Assembly: GCA_039566865.1 (NCBI GenBank)
Contig: CM076955.1
Location: forward strand, 2,668,501 to 2,732,500
Direction of reading: 5' to 3'
Source: Aurelia coerulea
Taxonomy: Eukaryota > Cnidaria > Scyphozoa > Semaeostomeae > Ulmaridae
Length of the DNA: 64,000 nt
Part shown: piece by piece, positions 33,328-45,400 of the stretch
Layout of the letters: every line of letters starts with the position of its first letter
How positions within the stretch are numbered: position 1 is the first letter of the stretch
The notes under the pieces: generated by a model
Databases searched by the model: none
Told to the model about the DNA's origin: nothing
Seen by the model: the letters and a program-made list of their open reading frames with translations, nothing else
Made by a program: the position numbers and the translations under genes

Positions 33328-33928
33328 CAGGGTGTCCCAAAAAAAATTGTGCCCCGTTTGTCTGACGATTGCGACAAAACGGCAAAAGATTCTCGCCAAA
33401 CTTTTGCATGATGGTGCTCTTCAGATGTTCAATTAAAGTTTGCCACCATCCCCGTAAAAATTCGTTGAAAAATGATGGAGCTATGACCTTCAGAAGACCA
33501 AATTTGCCTGATGACTGAAACCAGCGGTCGGCCATTTTGTCTTACTATTTCGCAGTGATAAGTAAGTATCTTCACGTGAGGTAAGAAATAATTTCTGTGA
33601 GGTTAAAAATAGTGGAACTCTCCGAGGATTATCGGAATTTTCACAAGAGCTATGACATTGGAGGCTGCTGTTTCATTTTCAATCCATGAAGCTATTTATC
33701 GCTGCAAAATAGTAAGACTAAATGGCCGACCGCTGGTTTCAGTGATCGGGCAAATTTGGTCTCCTGAAGGTCATACCTCCATCATTTTTCAACAGATTTT
33801 CATGGGGATTGTGGCAAACTTTAATTGAACGTCTGAAGAGTACCATCATGCAAAAGTTTGGCGAAAATCATTTGACGTTTTGTCGCAATCTTCAGACAAG
33901 CGGGGCACAATTTTTTTGGGACACCCTG
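33328..33928. mobile_element. Tc1/mariner-like fold-back MITE
   Basis: TA flanks both ends (33326-33327, 33929-33930). The ends CAGGGTGTCCCAAAAAAAAT and ATTTTTTTGGGACACCCTG begin inverted arms of about 230 bp, so most of this 601-bp element can fold back on itself. There is no transposase frame. Confidence 0.9.
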
Positions 33929-34132
33929 TAGGTCCTAGGATTCTGCTTCAAATGTACCCCTTTCTCAGCAAAATCATGGATGAGCGTGGTGTCATGTTTT
34001 AACTAATATTGCACCCACCGGGTACCCATGCTAAGAGAGATTAAATACAACAGCAACAACAACAGTATCAAAAGTTCCAAATTCTTATCATTCGAGTAAC
34101 ATTTCCTCATTGCAGTCACGAATAAGTGAATA

Positions 34133-34309
34133 CATAAGCGTACGGGAAGAAAAAATCTAGGGGGGGCGGCCCGACACAAAGTCCATTGTTTACCAACATT
34201 TTTGCCCGACTGAGGGCAGATTTTTGCCCGATTGGGGCTGATTTTCGACGATTTTTCCAACATTGGGGGGGCTGCCGCCCCCCCGGCCCCCCCGCCCCGT
34301 ACGCTTATG
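34133..34309. mobile_element. hAT-like MITE, 177 bp
   Basis: AGTGAATA is duplicated exactly (34125-34132, 34310-34317). Ends are CATAAGCGTACGGG and its exact reverse complement. The interior carries long G and C runs. Confidence 0.85.
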
Positions 34310-34317
34310 AGTGAATA

Positions 34318-35612
34318 GAAAAACTCGAAAAATGCTCACTGAAAGATCATGTCAAAGTGCGCCATGAACCATTCATAGCCAATGAAAAGTGATGTTTTCT
34401 TTGTTCTTTTCTTCACATCCTCGACAATAGATTTCTCACCTTCTCAATGCCTTCAATGCAGCCTACCACAAAGCTTTGCTTTCTCTGTTCATTTTATACT
34501 CATTTTGATTTGATGAGTGCACTGAAAGGTGTGAAATCGAGGAAATCGATTCTTCTTTGTCTTTTCGAAAACCTCAAATGTTTTGTTTTACAATTTTCAA
34601 TTTCAATTTTCATGATAATAACTTGCTACACTTTTACAGGAGCGTCGTTATACTTAAACATAAAATAAAAGAAGCTAATTATAACAGCAACAGCAACAGC
34701 AGCAACGAAAGAACTAATATGTAGTAACAGAAATACATCAATAAATTAAATATAAATATAAATGAATAAAACTAATTTCGACTGTGCATGGTGCTAACTC
34801 TCTTCAATCATTGGCGTAGAAATGGGAAAGGGGTAGTACTCATGTGCAATTGGCATTATCGTCTGAACGTAATTCAATAGACTTATTTATGAAACATGCT
34901 ACCCATTTAATAATCTGATAGACTTGCTCCAAGTCTATTCAGTGGACCATCAGCAATAAAAGAATATAATTTCTTCTGCGGGGGTTTACAACATTTACCC
35001 TTGCTGCGCAGCGCCACATGCACGGCAAAGAACTTTTCAAAGCGGAACTATCAAAGAACGCAGGGAAACAAGAGATGAAAAGGCATAAGCCTAAAGCGGA
35101 ACTACATCGAGATCGAGGCTCTCCTTTGGGCGTTCTTTGAAGACAAGATGATCCCCAAGATGAATGCATTGTGCCACGTTTGGCCTGAATAAGAACCAAA
35201 GATTAAAAGAAATTGACGTTGACAATTGTAAAAAACTTGATTGGGAATATGGATAAGATGCCTGCCAAATCCTGCACGCGTTTGTGAGGGAAATAGTAAG
35301 AGAAGAGGAGAAGATTTTGTAAGTAGTATGAATTGATGGCCTAATTTGTAATTAAGAGGCGGTTTGTTTGAACTTTTAGAAATAAATAGAACCTGATAGG
35401 TCTAAATTGTTCCAATATGTCTCTTTATTGAACCCAGTTGTGCAGCGTGTGGTAACCGTACCCTCGAGATTTTCAATACAATGGGCAAGTAAATCCATAT
35501 GTTAGCAAAAGAAAGCCATACCCTCACCCCAGACTGAAGTTTGCAAAGTGGGCATGAAAGATGCGTGTCTGGCTATTGTTTTAAGAACAATGGTTCTATT
35601 GTTCTTCCTTTC
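34318..35612. other. Intergenic, no gene recognised
   Basis: A 5'-less open stretch near 35110-35195 (NYIEIEALLWAFFEDKM) looks protein-like but has no start, splice context or family match. Simple AGCAACAGC-type and AAATATAAA-type runs lie near 34690-34770. Confidence 0.4.
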
Positions 35613-35615
35613 TTA

Positions 35616-36214
35616 GACCCCGTTTACACAAGAGAAAACTGGATTGATCCAGAACGGGATCGATCCAGTTCGGGATCGATCCCAAAATTCTGCAATTGTT
35701 TACACGGGATCGATCCCAAATTATGTTGCGTTTACACGGGATCGATCCAGGCACCTTATCACTGATTCCCAGACTCCTTATGAAGATTTGAGCATGAGTA
35801 AAGACTTTGCGCCATTTGTTGCCAGGGTGAACAAAAGGTGTCATTATGAAAACGCCCCAATTTCCATTTTTGTCTTGCCTCGTTTTGCATCCGTGCCAGT
35901 TTGGGATCGATCCAGCCGTTTACACGAGGCTCTGACGGGATCGATCTCAAACTGGATCGCTCTGGCAATCGATCCCAAACTAGCGCGGATAGCGGATCGA
36001 TCCCGTGTAAACGCAAGGCCGATCCGTACCAGTTTGGGATCAATCCCGTTCTGGATCGATCCAGTTTTCTCTCATGTAAACGCCAGGGTGGAATCCATGC
36101 ACCCTATGCCAGAGATCTCCGGCGTGAGTCGTGGTAATCTATTGTTCTTCCATTGTTTTGGCAAGAATCTCTGGCGTGGACTTAGCAGGTTTCCACCAGG
36201 GTGTAAACGGGGTC
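35616..36214. mobile_element. PIF/Harbinger-like MITE carrying GATCGATC palindromes
   Basis: The target duplication TTA (35613-35615, 36215-36217) flanks exact 14-bp TIRs GACCCCGTTTACAC and GTGTAAACGGGGTC. TTA duplications and short TIRs are typical of PIF/Harbinger. Inside, about ten copies of GGATCGATCC or close variants occur singly or in clusters, often preceded by TTTACACG. The 246-aa open frame over it (35644-36384) is a by-product. Confidence 0.85.
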
Positions 36215-36463
36215 TTATACATGAAATTGTGATTTTCCGCGCGCACCACATAAATAGCAGTCTGGAGTCCTTCCCTCTTTCTCCACCTAATCAGAAAGTA
36301 TGGCAACTGCATATGCAAAATTTTTGGCAGTTCAGCAGTCTCTCTGAAATGGGAAACATTTGCCCAATCAGGCAACACTTCTAGCTAATAAGAGACAGCA
36401 AAATTTTATGATTCCTCATTTGTCTTTTCAGAGTAACTTCCTATTTAAAGATCATCTGACAGA

Positions 36464-39400
36464 ATGGCTACTATGCTACATAACAGATTAGTAGATGCCT
36501 GTGTCGTTGTGGGGATGGATGAGCAAACAGGACTGCTGCCTCTTCCAAAGATGTCTAGTGGTAGTGATTATGGTGATGTCAATGTCTCTAATGTACTTGG
36601 ACCATTTCAAATTAATGTTCTTGGTGTTTTTACTGGTACAATGGCATTTTTTCCATGTCATCATACAGAGCGAATTTCAGGTAAGTTTTGGTGCTAATCT
36701 TAGGGCTCAGACACCTAGCTGAAGTTTCAAAAGATCTCAATCAAACCGACCAGTTTCTATTGTAATCAGAGTGCTTGGATTGCAGGGACATTTCCCCAAC
36801 CCTTAGCCAACGAGTAGACCAATTATCCTAATGAAGCTCGCTACGGCTGCCCAATTAATTTTGTTAATCCTCTATTCGAATAATGTGTGAAACCCTTCTA
36901 AACAAAGGCTGCATGAATTAAGTTCTAGAAATCTGGAACTGCAGCCTAACAGGGGGGTCCAGTCGGTTTGAGGGTCTTACTGGCTTGGCCCTATTTGTCA
37001 AACATATACTACCAATTGGGGGTATTCTAAGATTCTTGGTCAGATTTCCCTTTCTCCAGTTGGATAATGGGTCTAATCTTAGGCTACCCAACCCTTTGCT
37101 CACAGGCAGAGAATGCTTTTCATGAGGTCTGACCCATCTGCGCCAGACATATCCATCCCTTCAACATGTTATGTACACCTGTACACCCTAGGGGGCACAA
37201 TTGAACTTCAACAAATTTTCCTTCTTGAAAACATGAAAACATATTTTCCTTCTTGCGACCAGACAAAAATCATGCTTAAATTTCCTGCAAGAATATAACA
37301 ATAAAATCTGGTTAATCTGTCAATGAGATTACAATCAGAAACTAGCTCTAACCAGCAAGAATCACGTATCACCTTTTGAAAAGAGCTGCTTATAATTTGG
37401 ATACAGGAGATACAATCTACATTTGTTTGACGTTATTTATGTTTTTGATTTGTACAAAAAAATGGGGAAGCAAAGCATGATGCATGAAATGGATAAGTTT
37501 AGAAATTTCCTGCAGGACAGTATGAATGGAAAATTTCCTGTGACCGCCCGGTCGCATGGTCAGGTGGGCTTTTGTGCCCTGTTCAACAATCTGACTGCCT
37601 GATTCCATTCTGAGTATTTTTGTCCGATTTGACCCATTTTGCTCAACCTTTGTCCTTCGATGCCCATCGGAAGCTGGGGCTATTTTGAAAACAGTGATAA
37701 TGTGTCACAAGTTTAGATTAGATGATACTGCTGGGTGCGCCAAAACAAATTATGCAATTTTGGCAGGCCACGATAAGTCGTACACTGACCGATTTTTAAG
37801 ATTTATGACTTAATCTTTAGCAGAAAGCCTGAATTAGGTACTGGGATTTTTGCAAATTTTTTCCTTTTCAGTTCTTAGAGCTACAAACGAGTTTCTTAAA
37901 ACTTTAATTTTCGAAAAACACTGAAAACAATAAAAAACATCGATCAGATTTTCTAAAGAATCATCATGAATGGACAAAGAGAGAACTTGTTCGTGGTGAT
38001 TTGGGATTTACAAATCGATTAATTGTAATCTGCTTTCTTAGAGTTCGTACTAAATCCCCAAATCACCCTGAAAACGTTTTCTCTTTGTCCATTTATGTGG
38101 AGTCTTTTACAATCTGATCGTGTCGACGTTTTTTATCTTTTTCAGTGTTTTCTAAAACAAATATTTTCAGAAACTCGCTTCTAGCTCTAAAAACTTAAAA
38201 CGAAAAATTTGCAAATAGTCCTAGAGTCTAATTCAGGCTTTCTGCTGAAAATTAAGTCATAAATCTTCAAAATCGGTCCAGTGAATGATTTCTTGTGGCC
38301 TGCCAACGTCCATATTTTATTTTGGCGCACCTGGTATGTTGTTCTCTATTGTTTCAAGAAGCTGCTTCCGGCCACCACCGGGACGTTTTCCACAAGAGCA
38401 AAAAATGTGTATGAAGAGTTTTACTCTGGCCCCATTTTCATTAATCCGTTTTTGCATGAATACGGAGCGACAAAGTGTGTCCATGTTGGGCTCGTGTTTT
38501 CATTTAACGATCGAGACCAGGCCCGTCGGAACATGGGGGGCTGGGGGGGCTTATGCCCCCCCCCCAATAATTTGCTGCAGTTCGTTCACTTTTGTAAGTA
38601 AAAAAGGCGGTGAAAGCCCATCTCGTGGAAATGAAGATTCGAACTTATTTATATTCGAGAATGTTATTAGAATTTATCAAGCTATCATCCTTGATATTAT
38701 GGAATTCAAATATAATCTATATCCTCGTGAAATTGAACTCCCATTTTTCAGAATTTTCTCGGAAAAACCCCCATCAGACTTCATCCTTTGCTTTTTTCAA
38801 TTGCCAATTCTCCAAAAATGGGGCGTTTTCCAACCATCTAAAGGGCGTGGCCATGAAAAATTTTCCCGGGGGCAAGCCCCCGGACCCCCATTTAGCATCA
38901 CTCCGCTCGCATGAAGTTTCAGCCCCCCTAATATGAAATTCGTTCCGACGGGCCTGATCGAGACACTCGCAAACACTGTTCAAAGTGAGGTTATTTGAAA
39001 TGGAGACAGGCAACATTTGAAAACGCCTATTTCTAATGGAAGCACCTGAAACAGAATCATTTAAAACGCTACGACAATAACAACCGATTTGGTACCAACA
39101 AACAAAGCAAACATTGTAGTCCAAACAATAGAAATGAAAACGAAAGAGAATGTAGTATTCGCTGAAATTTGCAAAAATAGTTAAAAATAGGCATTTTTGC
39201 GCCAAAATTCATCATAAAAGTGGGTACCAAGGCAGGTTTCGGTAATTAGAAGAGGGTACCTTTCTAAAAACCGGGCGGCAGACCCCCGTCCATCCACAGG
39301 TCATGTACCCCCGGGAGTGCTGAGTCCGAATTTACAGCCAAAAAAAATCGTATCATTAATTGCGTCATTTCTCAAAGTTTCATTGATTTTACAAAGAATT

Positions 39401-42400
39401 GATTTCCTAGAATGAAGTGAATGAAGTTAAATTTTGCTTATTTTAGGTGAACCATTTTATCCAGAGACAAGTGTCATATGTCCAATGGCTTCAGACGTAA
39501 CAACTGGCACGCAGAGGAAGATACGAAGATCAATGTCATTTGCACCAACTGCGATGCCGTTTTCTTCAGAAGTCGTTCACAGCCTACCCCCGTTTTTCTT
39601 TCCTGATGGAGGATTTGTGAATCATCAACCAACAAAACCCTACATGCATTACGTTGTGCTGACTAATTTGGACGGGGGTCGCACTTATGGCTGTGGATTG
39701 ATAATCACGCGAAAGTTTGGTGTTGTAGAAAAAGACCAATTATCTGGAGGGTACGAACTTGGTCTGGATGTAGAGGATGATTATAGGGACCATCTTTTTG
39801 TGCCATTCTGTGTTTGCTTGATCTCCAAATCGCCATACTTCAACACAATGAAAGATATGCTATCGTCATTGCTGATAACACTGGAAACCTCAAGAGATCC
39901 GTGGCCTATTATCATGAAATTCGCTTCCAACGTTGCCTCGATCCTCGTCCCTCCGCCCGGTGACTTATCCATTGAGATCAAACTATTTGGCAATAATGTC
40001 ATCGTTCCATCGGCTGGTGAGCTAGATGGTTCTGTTATGGATCTCGATTTGCATCTCCCATTGCTGATGCTTTCCGTTGATGACATATTGAAAGTCATTG
40101 CGTGTATCCTAGCTGAACAGCGCCTGATATTCATCTGTTCAAGTCAGGCCCTAATTCCCCTTGTTATCGAATGCTTTTTTACTTTCGTGGAGCCCTTTAA
40201 ATGGAGAAGAACATACGTACCCATATTGCCACATAAGCTAGCTGATTTGATAGAAGCGCCAGGTCCCTTCATCATGGGTTGTCATAGTCGCCTTCGCAGC
40301 CACATCAAGCAAGTGATCCGCATGGAAGAAATACCCGGCATTGTTGTCGTGGATTTAGATAAAGGCAGCGTTGAAGTCAGTCCAAATGAGAAGATCGAGC
40401 AACTGCCAAACTACGTCACACAAGCACTTGTTGTCAGGCTGCGTTTATCCAAATTTCATTATGATTTGGAACTCATGAAGACCCCTACATTCTATGACGT
40501 CATGGAAGCGAAACGTCATCGAGAGAACTTTATCCATGAGTTCAGAAAGAGTATCAAAGCTGCCTGCCTCGATTTGATGGTTAGCCTATTTGCTGATGTG
40601 CTCATATTCATGAGAGTCGGAGAAAGGTTGTTTGACAAGGACGGATACATACAATCGAAATTTGATGAGGATCAGGGATTTTTTGAGGAAGTTTGTGCAT
40701 CGGATGCTTTCGACCGATTTGTTGATGACCGTCTTGAAAACCCAAGTAAACGAGACACATTTGCTGTCCTTGCGGAGCAGGTAAACGTCTCCAGTAACTC
40801 AATGACAAGGAAGCGAAGCACATCGAACATGACACGCGTTGCACATAGAACATCTTCTAGCTACCGTCTTGCAGTAAACAACCCTAAAGCTGTCTTCAAA
40901 CAGCCGCTGTTACTTGACGAGGGACTCCACACAGGTGAATACTACAAGAGCTGTATTGATAAGCTCACAGAAGAGATCGAGAGCCGAAAGAACAAGAATA
41001 TCGCTCTCAAGGCCTCGTATCTGTACTTGCGTGGAATGCTGTACATAGCAAGCAATCAATCAATCAGAGGTCTTGATGATTTCCATGCATTATATTCAGC
41101 CAATCAGGAGCTGTTTCCCACAGATTATGTCAAGGATGTTATTGCCAATCTTGACGAGAGAACAGAGGTATTGCTTGAGCAGCAAGAGTTTTACAAAAGA
41201 GCTGCGATCTTTAGAATCTTTAAAAAGAAAACGGAGGAGCAGACCACAGGCCGCCCAATCCGCAAATTGCCTCACTCGCCATTGGAACATTCAGAATTCG
41301 AAAAGAGAGTCAAAGCATTGCAAATTGCCATCAGTGATGAGACAGCCGAGAGGCTTTTTGCCACGCTAACACACCAACGAGACGCTAACACAATCACTCC
41401 GGAGCAATTTGTCCTCTTCTACAATACTTTCATGAAGATGGAACGAGAGATAGAATTGGTTGATTTACCGGGGGTAACGCTGGAAGATGATGAGAATCGT
41501 GTTCTTTGCTCTCCACTTATCAACACAACAAGAGGCATGGGCCGATTGATCGTAACCACACATCAGTTATTCTTTGTTGGTGATGGATTACGGGAGAGTT
41601 TTCTCATATCGAGGCTGCGTGACATCAGGGAGATTATCAGATACCAACACTATGTGGTGTTCCCCCCTGGCGTTCCAGCACTGCGAATTGTCAGTATTGG
41701 TAAGATTCACCTTTCGATTTGGGGCTCACGAGTAAACGTTTTGCTAAAACATCGACACGGCGAGTGAAACGAGTGTCTCTCAAAGAATGAGACAAAATGC
41801 AATTTGGCAACATTTATATGAAGCTATATCATAAAGGGTACTGTAAAAGCTCCCTGGGTCGGGCTTTTCTTCGGAGAATCCAGAGAGGGGGTTTAAAAGA
41901 GAGGGGGCTTATTCACAAAGTCAATGAAAAGGGTTAAAAATGATAGCAATTTTTAGTTGTAAAACATTTTATCAATATCGAAAATCGATCGGTATCAATA
42001 TACAATCTTACCGAATCAAATACACAAATTCAACACACCTTGTCTCTGTCCTTACCTTGCATTTCCATTTAAAACGATCGAAAACGGAGACATTTGAAAA
42101 CGCTGTTCAATTTCGAAGTTGAGTGATTTGAAAATGGAGACATTTGAAAACGCATCGATTTTTTAATGGAAACACCGAAGACGAGGTCATTCTGAAACGC
42201 TACAACAACAGCAACCGACCTGTCACCAAAAAACAAAGCAAAAGAACTCTTTGTTCTAATGTCAACGATGACTTCATGATACTTTTTATTTGGCTTTGTG
42301 ATAGTTTCTTTGCCAGCTTCTTATGGAATAGTCCCCGGGTGGGGTTAACTTCAATAGGCAGATAACGGGTGTGTGCCATTTTGACTTGTAACATCACGCC

Positions 42401-45400
42401 CTAAAATTTATAATTTTTCCAAAAGCCAGACCCCAAAATTTACGGGTCATTCAAAATATATACCCTAAGCTGTGACAAAGAGTCAAAGCTCCAACCAAGC
42501 ATCTGAAATTAGATAAAAAAAATACCTTAAAGAGTTATTCTTCCAAAATGACACTCCAACATTTATGTCCACTGGTGATTTTACCAAAAATGACACCCTA
42601 AAATTCATGTTCTGCCTGAAAAAAGGCACCCCCAAAAATGGCACATCCCATACTGGTGTATGTGGTAGTTACCCCCCCCCCCCTGGGCCTGGGGGGATTG
42701 ATAGTTCACATTCTCTGCCTAAAACCCTATTTGTTCAAAAGACTAAGGGGATGCATGTACCATGCTCTGTTTCATTTACCTTTTGGAGGGGGTGCATGTA
42801 CCATGCTCTGTTTCAATTACCCTTTGGAGGGGGTGCATGTACCATGCTCTGTTTTAATTACCCTTTGGAGGGGGTGCATGTACCATGCTCTGTTTCAATT
42901 ACCCTTTGGAGGGGGTGCATGTACCATGCTCTGTTTCAATTACCCTTTGGAGGGGATGCATGTACCATGCTCTGTTTCATTTACCTTTTGGAGGGGGTGC
43001 ATGTACCATGCTCTGTTTCAATTACCCTTTGGAGTTATCATGATTGTTTTCTTTTCCAGACCCAAACACTTATCCGTTCTTTGCATGCCTCAAAGAAGAT
43101 CGAGAGCTCTGGGTTACAATTCTGAACGAAATGGCAGGAGGACATGATTTGGCGCATTCAAGAAAGGACCCAAAGATCATCTACCAAGCCGCTAATAACG
43201 TTACATTAGCAAATGTCCTCGTTCAGATGGATATCTCAGTGAGGATAGCAAGTGAAGTATGTTATTTTGCACGAAAACGAAACACGGACCGCGCAGAGCT
43301 GTCTGATGAGACGCGAGAAGTATTGGAAAGGAGAATCGATCCCAATATTAAGGAACCGAGCAGAACTACAGTAACATGTGTGACGTATGTTCCGGGTAAT
43401 ACACTGACTGGTCTGGCACCTACTGTTTGGTGTGGATTGGGATCTGGCACTATCATTGTTTATGAGGTTATCGGCTGGACCTGCCTTTCGGAGTTGAGGT
43501 AAGACCAACAAGCTTGCTTGCTTGATTAATTGATTGGTTGATTAATTGATTGGTTGATTAATTGATTGGTCGATCGAATGGCTTGTTTTTCATTGATTGA
43601 TTCATTGTGTTATGATCGATTGATTCCAAAGATCGCGGCGTCCATTCATTTATTAGCTGGGCCGTAGGAAGCATTTTAAACTTGGGTGCACGACACTTCA
43701 GGGCAATTTTTCGTGTCACTAAAGGGGCACTACCTGTAACATAAAGGGCATTTTTTCGTTATACCGGCTGAGCCAGAAAAAAGTTCCCACTTTCGAAAAT
43801 TCGTAGCACCACAAGTACTTAATGGATTTGAATGATTCAAATTCTAGTTGAAAGCCAAAAGATCAAAGTATTTTTGTGATTTCTCTCGTCATGTTACGAG
43901 CACTGCATATATAGGTAAATTCAACTTTACATACAAAGATTTAATTGTTCCAAAATGACTGAAAGATGGCCTATAACACTTGATCAATCGTTAGGACTCT
44001 CCGCACACAGGCGTCTCGCCTCTCTCAAGAGTTATAGGACATAGACCCTCCAACAGATAGTAAAGATTTTCAATCACATGGCAAAAAATGTGCAGGCGAT
44101 ATCTCTTACCCATGAGAAATTGCTTTCTCTCTGTTGTTCTGAGCGAGGAGTCCTTTATGACTTGATCAAGTATTTTAGGCCTTTTTCAGTCATTTTGCAA
44201 CCACTATGTTCTTTTAAACTTGAATTTACCAATTTTTCCAGTGCTCGTAAGAAAGCGAGAAAAATCACAAAAATACTTCGATCTTTTCGCTGTCAAGCAA
44301 ATATAGCCTGCGTGCAGACTCAACTCATTGAAAGTATAGACTTTCGAGGAATTGAGTCTGCACGCAGGCTAAGCAAATATTGATTCATTCCAATCCATCC
44401 AGTACTCTTGATGCTATGAATTTTTAAAAGTGGGAACTTTTTTCGGGTTCACCTGGTAGTTGCAAAATCTAGGGGATGCACGTGCCCCCAATGCCCCCCC
44501 CACCCCCGGTTCGTACGCCTCTGTTTATTCATTAAGATTCATTCATTCAGATTCGTTATATTCAGTTAATTTAGTAAAGTTCAGTTAATTAAAAGCTGTT
44601 GTAGATGTACCCTCAAGATTAATCGAAAAAGAAAAATACCATTGCTTCAGAAAAGAAATCTGCATTAGACTTCAGGCAAAAATTAATTTCATGTTTAAAT
44701 TTTAGATACGCCAAACATCGCATCAGCTGTCTTGTTCCTGTTGGAGAGAGCATGGTATGGGCTGGTTCCTTTGATTCTGTAATTTACGTGATAAACACGG
44801 ACACGCGAAAGGCAGAACAGCAGCTTCAGAATCACACGGATTTCGTGTCAGATATCGTCTGTGTCGAGGCTACACCATCTCAAGATGTCACATGGAGTGC
44901 AAGTTTCTGTGGTCAAATTATACGATGGAACCCGGAAACACGTGAAATACAACATGAAATTTCTCTGCAGAAATATACAAAGACTTTGTCTAAATTGATG
45001 ATTGTAGGAGATTGTATTTGGTGTGGGTCGTCGGACAGCTTATTGGTTGTTAATGCCAAGTCTGGTGAGTTGATCAAAAAGCTGCGAAGAACGGATGACA
45101 TTGGTATCCCTATACCCATGGAATGTTTTGGGTTAGTGGAAGACGTGGAAGAGAGAAAAATTTGGGGATTTGGAAGACAGAAAGGAGAGCTATTTGTTTG
45201 GAGCACAACATCATATGATTGTAAACAAGTCGCTCTTGGTAATGATGTAAAAGCAAGTAGTGTGTTGCCAATCGGCAACAAAGCATGGATTGGCTGCAAA
45301 GATGGAAAGGTTTTTGTCCTTGGTCACTCGGATTACGTGCGAGACCGCGAGTTAAACGCACATACCGATAAAGTTACTTGTATATGCCTGACGGATGAAG

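Noticed and set aside
35644..36384. 246-aa open frame
   Set aside because: It coincides with the GATCGATC-rich MITE and has no protein-like composition.
38285..38936. 209-aa and 108-aa frames
   Set aside because: They cross the boundaries of a hAT-like MITE and a fold-back MITE inside DENND3 intron 1.
42565..43147. Frames of 169 and 186 aa across the 41-bp minisatellite
   Set aside because: They are translations of a tandem repeat (41 bp is not a multiple of 3) lying in a DENND3 intron.
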